Source: Terrimonas sp.
GTDB lineage: Bacteria > Bacteroidota > Bacteroidia > Chitinophagales > Chitinophagaceae
DNA length: 64,000 bases
Direction of reading: 5' to 3'
NCBI RefSeq assembly: GCF_003075435.1
Contig: NZ_QCZJ01000009.1
Coordinates: 1-64,000, forward strand
The position numbers and the translations under genes are program-made. A model generated the notes under the pieces. That model worked only from the letters and a program-made list of their open reading frames with translations, made no database searches and was not told the origin of the DNA. Shown piece after piece: positions 60,297 to 64,000 of this stretch (position 1 is its first letter; every line of letters starts with the position of its first letter).

Positions 60297-60374
60297 GTCA
60301 GTTTTTTTTACCGTTTATCTAAAAAATTCAGCTACTAAACGTGAAACTTATCATGAGCGGTATGTGCCGCTATA

Positions 60375-60705
60375 TAGGGCTTGCTGTTTAACTCCATTTT
60401 GGTGATATGCTGATAAAGATCATTGTATATTCATGCTTTGGTTATTAAATTGCTGCAAGGGTTTTGAATCAAATTTTTCAAAAGCCATGCAGCTGTTTCG
60501 CCATAATTAAATTTTACGAACCTTTTTTGCCTCCACAGCCGGCGGGCTGCGTAACCGGAGCGCCACTGCTTTTTGTCTTTTGAAAAAATATGCTTCGCAT
60601 TTTTTCAATTTTGCCTTCGGCGAAACCTGACAAAAAGAGGCTGCTAACCCGGTTACTGGTAAAAACTTAAAAAAATAAATACCGGGAGATAAACAGCAAA
60701 CCCTG
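60375..60705. mobile_element. MITE-like element, copy B (331 bp)
   Basis: This is a second copy in the same orientation, about 96-97% identical to 48923-49253 without gaps. Its left terminal repeat starts TAGGGCTTGCTG. Its right one (60685-60705, ending AAACAGCAAACCCTG) has three or so mismatches to the left, so copy A has the better ends. The flanks (left CCGCTATA, right GATAAAAAG) are unrelated to those of copy A. The minus-strand frame at 60507-60719 is also kept open. It lies between tetR and amtB. Confidence 0.75.
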
Positions 60706-60811
60706 GATAAAAAGAGCATAAGATGCCGGGGAGATTTTAACCCGGGTTTTGAGTGTTATAATTTGATTCAAAAAGTATGTTTCGCGCAACGAAAGCAGCG
60801 GAGAAAGGTTT

Positions 60812-60830
60812 GCAAAGTGAAAAACTTTGC
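60812..60830. repeat. Short hairpin downstream of MITE copy B
   Basis: GCAAAGT (60812-60818) and ACTTTGC (60824-60830) form a 7-bp stem with loop GAAAA. It has no U-run. Function unknown; the rest of 60706-60942 shows nothing else. Confidence 0.4.
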
Positions 60831-60942
60831 TTCCCGGCGAACGGTGCGTGAAAAGCATTCATGATACTTTCAGGAGCTTATTATATCAACCTGTCAATTA
60901 TCATTTTTTATTATAGTGTACAGGCTTTATATCAATTCTTCC

Positions 60943-62262
60943 TTATAGTTTTTCATCATGCTGCGAAACATCCAACCCTTCTTCTTCTTCTTTTTCACTT
61001 ACCCGCATAGGATGTATGAGATCAGTTAATTTAAAAACAACAAAACTCATGGCTAAAGAAAATACCACTACTATAATACAGCCCAGGCATTGCACCAGGA
61101 AGAAATGCGTTCCTCCGTAAAACAATCCGTCAGCGCCTGCAGGATTAATGTCCTTGCTTGCAAAAATGCCGGTGCATATCATACCTGTTATACCGCCCAC
61201 GCCATGGCAGGGAAATACATCCAGTGTATCATCAATGCCTGTTTTGCTTTTCCAATGCACTGCAAGATTTGAAATAATGGCCGATATAAAACCAATAAAG
61301 CAACTTTGCGGAAGCCCTACAAAGCCCGCGGCAGGCGTAATAGCAACAAGCCCAACAACAGCGCCTATACAAAACCCAAGCGCCGAAGGTTTTCTGCCGC
61401 CCCTGGCATCAAAAAATATCCATGATAAACCCGCAGCCGCTGAAGCAACATTGGTATTTGCAAAAGCATCAACCGCCAGGCTGCTTGCGCTTAAGGCAGA
61501 ACCGCCGTTAAAGCCAAACCAGCCAAACCACAGTAACCCGGTTCCCAATAAAACATAGGTTATTCTTGCCGGCTTTACCTCTTCTTTGTTGAGATGCACT
61601 TTTCTTCTCTTCAGTACGATAGCCCCAACCAATGCGGCGCAACCTGCAGAAATATGAACAACGGTACCTCCTGCAAAGTCCAGCACTCCCATCTTTAATA
61701 ATAAGCCCTCCGGGTGCCAGGTCCAGTGTGCTATAGGAGCATAGATCAGCACACTAAAAAGTATCATGAACAAAACGTATGAAGTAAACTTTATCCGCTC
61801 AGCCGTTGCACCAACAACCAGCGCCGGCGCAATAATGGCAAATTTTAACTGAAACAATGCGAACAACAAAAGCGGGATAGTTGGCGCAAAAGTCCAGGGC
61901 GCATGACCGTTTATGCCCTGCATAAACAAGAACGCTGCCGGGTTGCCGATAAAACCGTGAAAGGAATCGCCAAATGCAAGCCCAAAGCCAAATACCAGCC
62001 ATAGTACACTGATCAGCCCGGTAGCAATAAAGCTTTGCAGCATGGTAGAAATAACATTTTTCTTGCTTACCATACCTCCATAAAAAAAGGCAAGCCCCGG
62101 GGTCATTAAAAGTACAAGGGCTGAAGATATCAGCACCCACGACATATCTGCCTGGTTATAAACCCCTGCACCATCAAAATCGCTAACCAGGGGAACAAAA
62201 AGCCCTGCCAGTGAAACAAAACCCAATAAATAAAAAGGAGCAGAGCTGCTGAACTTATTCAT
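60943..62262 (-). CDS. amtB: Ammonium transporter
   Basis: This 439-residue inner-membrane channel conducts ammonia/ammonium. It has about 11 membrane helices and the Amt hallmarks: DMSWVLISSALVLLMTPGLAFFYGGMVSKKN, the gate/substrate region FAPIAHWTWHPEGLL with DFAGGTVVHISAG (conserved Asp and first pore His), and DVFPCHGVGGITGMICTGIFA (second pore His). The C-terminal cytoplasmic tail (SEKEEEEGLDVSQHDEKL) has the conserved GLDxxxHxE(K) that contacts PII proteins. No glnK gene is adjacent. It appears monocistronic. Confidence 0.95.
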   Translation of the reverse strand: MNKFSSSAPFYLLGFVSLAGLFVPLVSDFDGAGVYNQADMSWVLISSALVLLMTPGLAFFYGGMVSKKNVISTMLQSFIATGLISVLWLVFGFGLAFGDSFHGFIGNPAAFLFMQGINGHAPWTFAPTIPLLLFALFQLKFAIIAPALVVGATAERIKFTSYVLFMILFSVLIYAPIAHWTWHPEGLLLKMGVLDFAGGTVVHISAGCAALVGAIVLKRRKVHLNKEEVKPARITYVLLGTGLLWFGWFGFNGGSALSASSLAVDAFANTNVASAAAGLSWIFFDARGGRKPSALGFCIGAVVGLVAITPAAGFVGLPQSCFIGFISAIISNLAVHWKSKTGIDDTLDVFPCHGVGGITGMICTGIFASKDINPAGADGLFYGGTHFFLVQCLGCIIVVVFSLAMSFVVFKLTDLIHPMRVSEKEEEEGLDVSQHDEKL

Positions 62263-62349
62263 AGCCGAGTAAAGTTTTTAAGTGCGGGAAGATAAAGGGT
62301 TTCTGCTTTTCTTTCCTAAAAGAACTGCATCAATTTTGAATAAAAGGAA

Positions 62350-62395
62350 GGCTATGGGCGGTAGCTGACTGCCGAAAGCTGATAGCTTACGGCTC
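62350..62395. repeat. Simple-word repeat at the end of the pgl gene
   Basis: The tract GGCTATGGGCGGTAGCTGAC followed by AAAGCTGATAGCTT (about 62375-62388) uses the same words (GCTATGGGC, AGCTGATAGCT) as the repeat between the giant genes at 9872-9948. It runs into the last codons of pgl. Confidence 0.5.
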
Positions 62396-63118
62396 ACAGC
62401 TTAGCTTCGCTGCTGCAGCCGTATCAGTAAACCAATGCAGTTCGCCTGCTTCAGGTTGTATTACCTGTGAGGGATACAGGTCAGGATCAAATTTTCCTTC
62501 AAGCACTTCTTTAAGCGCATGAGCTTTGCCGGCGCCAAAAGTGAGAAAGGCGATTTTAGCGGCCCTGTTTACTATCGGAGCCGTAAGTGTGATCCTGAAC
62601 ATCTGCTGGGGGGCAAGATAAAATGCTTTAACCCATAACTTCTTTTCATGAATAACCTCTGTACCCGGGAAAAGAGATAGTGTATGCCCGTCATCGCCCA
62701 TACCGGAGAGCACGATGTCAAAGCTTTTACCTGTTTCTTCAAAATAACTGTGTAATATCTTTTCATATGCAGCAGCGGATTGTTCCGGTTCAATATCCGT
62801 TTGCATAATGTGAACATTCTCCTTCAATACCGGCACTTTGCTTAGCAAATGACTATAGGTCATTTTAGCGTTATTGCGGTCATCCGTAAAAGGAACAGCG
62901 CGTTCATCACCCCAAAAAATATGGAGCCTGCTCCAGTCAATGCGTTCATTGTACGGAGCGGTAGCCAGCAGTTCATATAAACGCCTGGGCGAATTGCCCC
63001 CGGTTAATACCAAAGTGCATTTATCCTGCTTTTGTAAAACAGACGCTATAGCTGCTGTTATCCATTCAGCCAGTTCAAGGCTTACAGCTTCGGGATTTTG
63101 TTGTATATGAAGGTGCAT
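62387..63118 (-). CDS. pgl: 6-phosphogluconolactonase
   Basis: This 243-residue cytosolic enzyme hydrolyses 6-phosphogluconolactone in the oxidative pentose phosphate pathway. DevB-type signatures are TLVLTGGNSPRRLYELLA (about 35-52), LHIFWGDERAVPFTDDRNN (about 65-83) and LSGMGDDGHTLSLFPGT (about 136-152). It lies downstream of zwf on the same strand across a 177-bp gap of simple repeats, so the two steps of the pathway are neighbours. The last codons overlap a repeat tract. Confidence 0.95.
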   Translation of the reverse strand: MHLHIQQNPEAVSLELAEWITAAIASVLQKQDKCTLVLTGGNSPRRLYELLATAPYNERIDWSRLHIFWGDERAVPFTDDRNNAKMTYSHLLSKVPVLKENVHIMQTDIEPEQSAAAYEKILHSYFEETGKSFDIVLSGMGDDGHTLSLFPGTEVIHEKKLWVKAFYLAPQQMFRITLTAPIVNRAAKIAFLTFGAGKAHALKEVLEGKFDPDLYPSQVIQPEAGELHWFTDTAAAAKLSCEP

Positions 63119-63120
63119 AG

Positions 63121-63297
63121 TATTAAAGGTGTGAGATTAAAGGTATAAGGCTGAAGGTAGAAGGTTAAAGGTATAAGGAAGCAGGAAGGCCCTCTTGAGC
63201 ATCCCCTGTTTCCACATTCTCATATTCTCACATTCCCATATTTCCCAATTCTCTCCTCCCTCATTTTCAAATTTTCAAATTCCCCCATTTTCAAATT
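63121..63297. repeat. Purine-rich then pyrimidine-rich word repeats between zwf and pgl
   Basis: The left half repeats AAAGGTATAAGG (about 63139-63150 and 63167-63178) with related GAAGGTAGAAGG words. The right half repeats CATTTTCAAATT-type and CACATTCTCATATTC words. The strand switch from purine to pyrimidine could form a long imperfect hairpin. No reading frame looks genuine here. Confidence 0.6.
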
Positions 63298-64000
63298 ATG
63301 CCCCCTCCGGAGTATTCAGCGTAACCCAGTTAAACCCGTCTCTTGCTATCAGCGCTTCCGCGTCTTCAGGTCCCCATGAACCGGGAGCATAATTAGGGAA
63401 ATCAACCGGTTGCCTTGTTTCCCAGGTTTCCTGTATCGGCATAATGATCTTCCATGCTGCTTCTACCTGGTCTGCACGCATAAATAAAGTAGCATTGCCC
63501 TCCATTACATCCAGCAGCAGGGTTTCATACGCTTCAGGCTCATGCTCATCATAAGCGTCGTAATTAAAGGTCATATCAACCGGGCTGAGGATGAGGTTTT
63601 GCCCCGGGCGTTTTGCCTGGAAACGAAGACGGATATCCATTTCCGGCTGAATGCCTATCGTAAGGCGGTTAGGCCGCCAGCTATTGGCTGCTTCCGGAGG
63701 AAACGCATAGTTGGGAGCCGGGCGGAACTGTATGGTAATAAATGTGCTTTTACTATGCATGCGTTTACCCGTGCGCACGTAAAAAGGCACATCCTGCCAG
63801 CGCCAGTTATCTATATAAAATTTCAGCGCTGCAAAAGTTTCAACGTTTGAATGGGGATCAACATTTTTCTCACCTCTGTAACCTGTCACTTTTTCGCCCT
63901 GCATCCAGCCCTCGCTGTACTGACCGCGGACAGCATAATCCTGCACTTCACTATGATCAATCTTACGGATGGCATTCAGTACATCCACCTTTTTATTCCG
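63296..64000 (-). CDS. zwf: Glucose-6-phosphate 1-dehydrogenase, C-terminal part (runs off window)
   Basis: Only the last 234 codons are in the window; the start lies beyond base 64000. The family's C-terminal domain is clear: VLNAIRKID, DYAVRGQYSEG, VETFAALKFYIDNWRWQDVPFYVRTGKRM, the phosphate/structural strand STFITIQFRP, and the late EAYETLLLDVMEGNATLFMRADQVEAAWKI and YAPGSWGPEDAEALIARDGFNW ending. It converts glucose 6-phosphate to the lactone that pgl hydrolyses, producing NADPH. It ends in a Glu-Gly-Ala tail directly beside the repeat tract. Confidence 0.97.
   Translation of the reverse strand, partial: RNKKVDVLNAIRKIDHSEVQDYAVRGQYSEGWMQGEKVTGYRGEKNVDPHSNVETFAALKFYIDNWRWQDVPFYVRTGKRMHSKSTFITIQFRPAPNYAFPPEAANSWRPNRLTIGIQPEMDIRLRFQAKRPGQNLILSPVDMTFNYDAYDEHEPEAYETLLLDVMEGNATLFMRADQVEAAWKIIMPIQETWETRQPVDFPNYAPGSWGPEDAEALIARDGFNWVTLNTPEGA

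Noticed and set aside
60667-60858. 63-codon minus-strand frame after MITE copy B
   Set aside because: Its start lies in an inverted repeat and part of the frame is the MITE end; composition is not protein-like.
63121-63297. Direct repeats between zwf and pgl as a CRISPR array
   Set aside because: Units are 12 bp or less, irregularly spaced and without unique spacers; no cas genes are near.

Overview
The window is chromosomal DNA of a Bacteroidota bacterium, most likely a member of the Chitinophagaceae. Support comes from a SusC/SusD pair, a His_kinase/LytTR signalling cluster with a two-component propeller receptor, a GH127 enzyme, lipoprotein- and TolC-rich envelope genes, almost no Shine-Dalgarno sequences, and several matches to the Bacteroidota promoter (TTTG, about 19 nt, TAnnTTTG). 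No rRNA, tRNA, CRISPR array, phage genes or complete insertion sequence was seen. Taxonomy is inferred from gene content only.

Layout. 1-4.2 kb: an orphan RHS tail with a small membrane protein, a TerB-like protein, a Spy-like periplasmic protein, an outer-membrane protein and a RhuM-Fic protein. 4.3-14.4 kb: two very large consecutive genes (1858 and 1478 aa) with no family I recognise and no export signal; this is the main candidate for an undescribed system. 14.5-18.3 kb: a minus-strand run of a hypothetical secreted protein, a UGT-type glycosyltransferase and a dihaem cytochrome c. 18.6-24.6 kb: a four-gene signalling operon with a propeller receptor/kinase, a second and a third LytS-type kinase and a LytTR regulator. 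The ATP-binding domains of the first two kinases look degenerate, and only the third looks complete. Direct repeats matching the LytTR operator pattern lie before this operon and before the convergent lipoprotein gene, so a small regulon can be proposed.

25.5-38.3 kb is a mostly minus-strand metabolic and envelope region: a GntR regulator, a propeller/HEAT/cytochrome c lipoprotein, gpsA, an RND-type adaptor with TolC, an amino-acid permease with a trans-sulfuration-type PLP enzyme, and a GH127 enzyme. 38.7-43.5 kb is a SusC/SusD pair. 43.6-52.7 kb has alaS, an M23 peptidase, a MerR regulator, an L,D-transpeptidase, an N-acetylmuramoyl-L-alanine amidase, a Dabb protein and a sialidase-like protein. 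52.8-53.3 kb is a ParE/RelE-type toxin-antitoxin pair. 53.4-60.3 kb is a complete TetR-TolC-adaptor-RND efflux operon with a clear promoter/operator. 60.9-64.0 kb has amtB and the oxidative pentose phosphate genes pgl and zwf (zwf runs off the end).

Two 331-bp copies of a MITE-like element with 21-bp terminal inverted repeats (48923-49253 and 60375-60705) are about 96-97% identical. Many intergenic gaps also hold inverted repeats built from short, simple repeated words.
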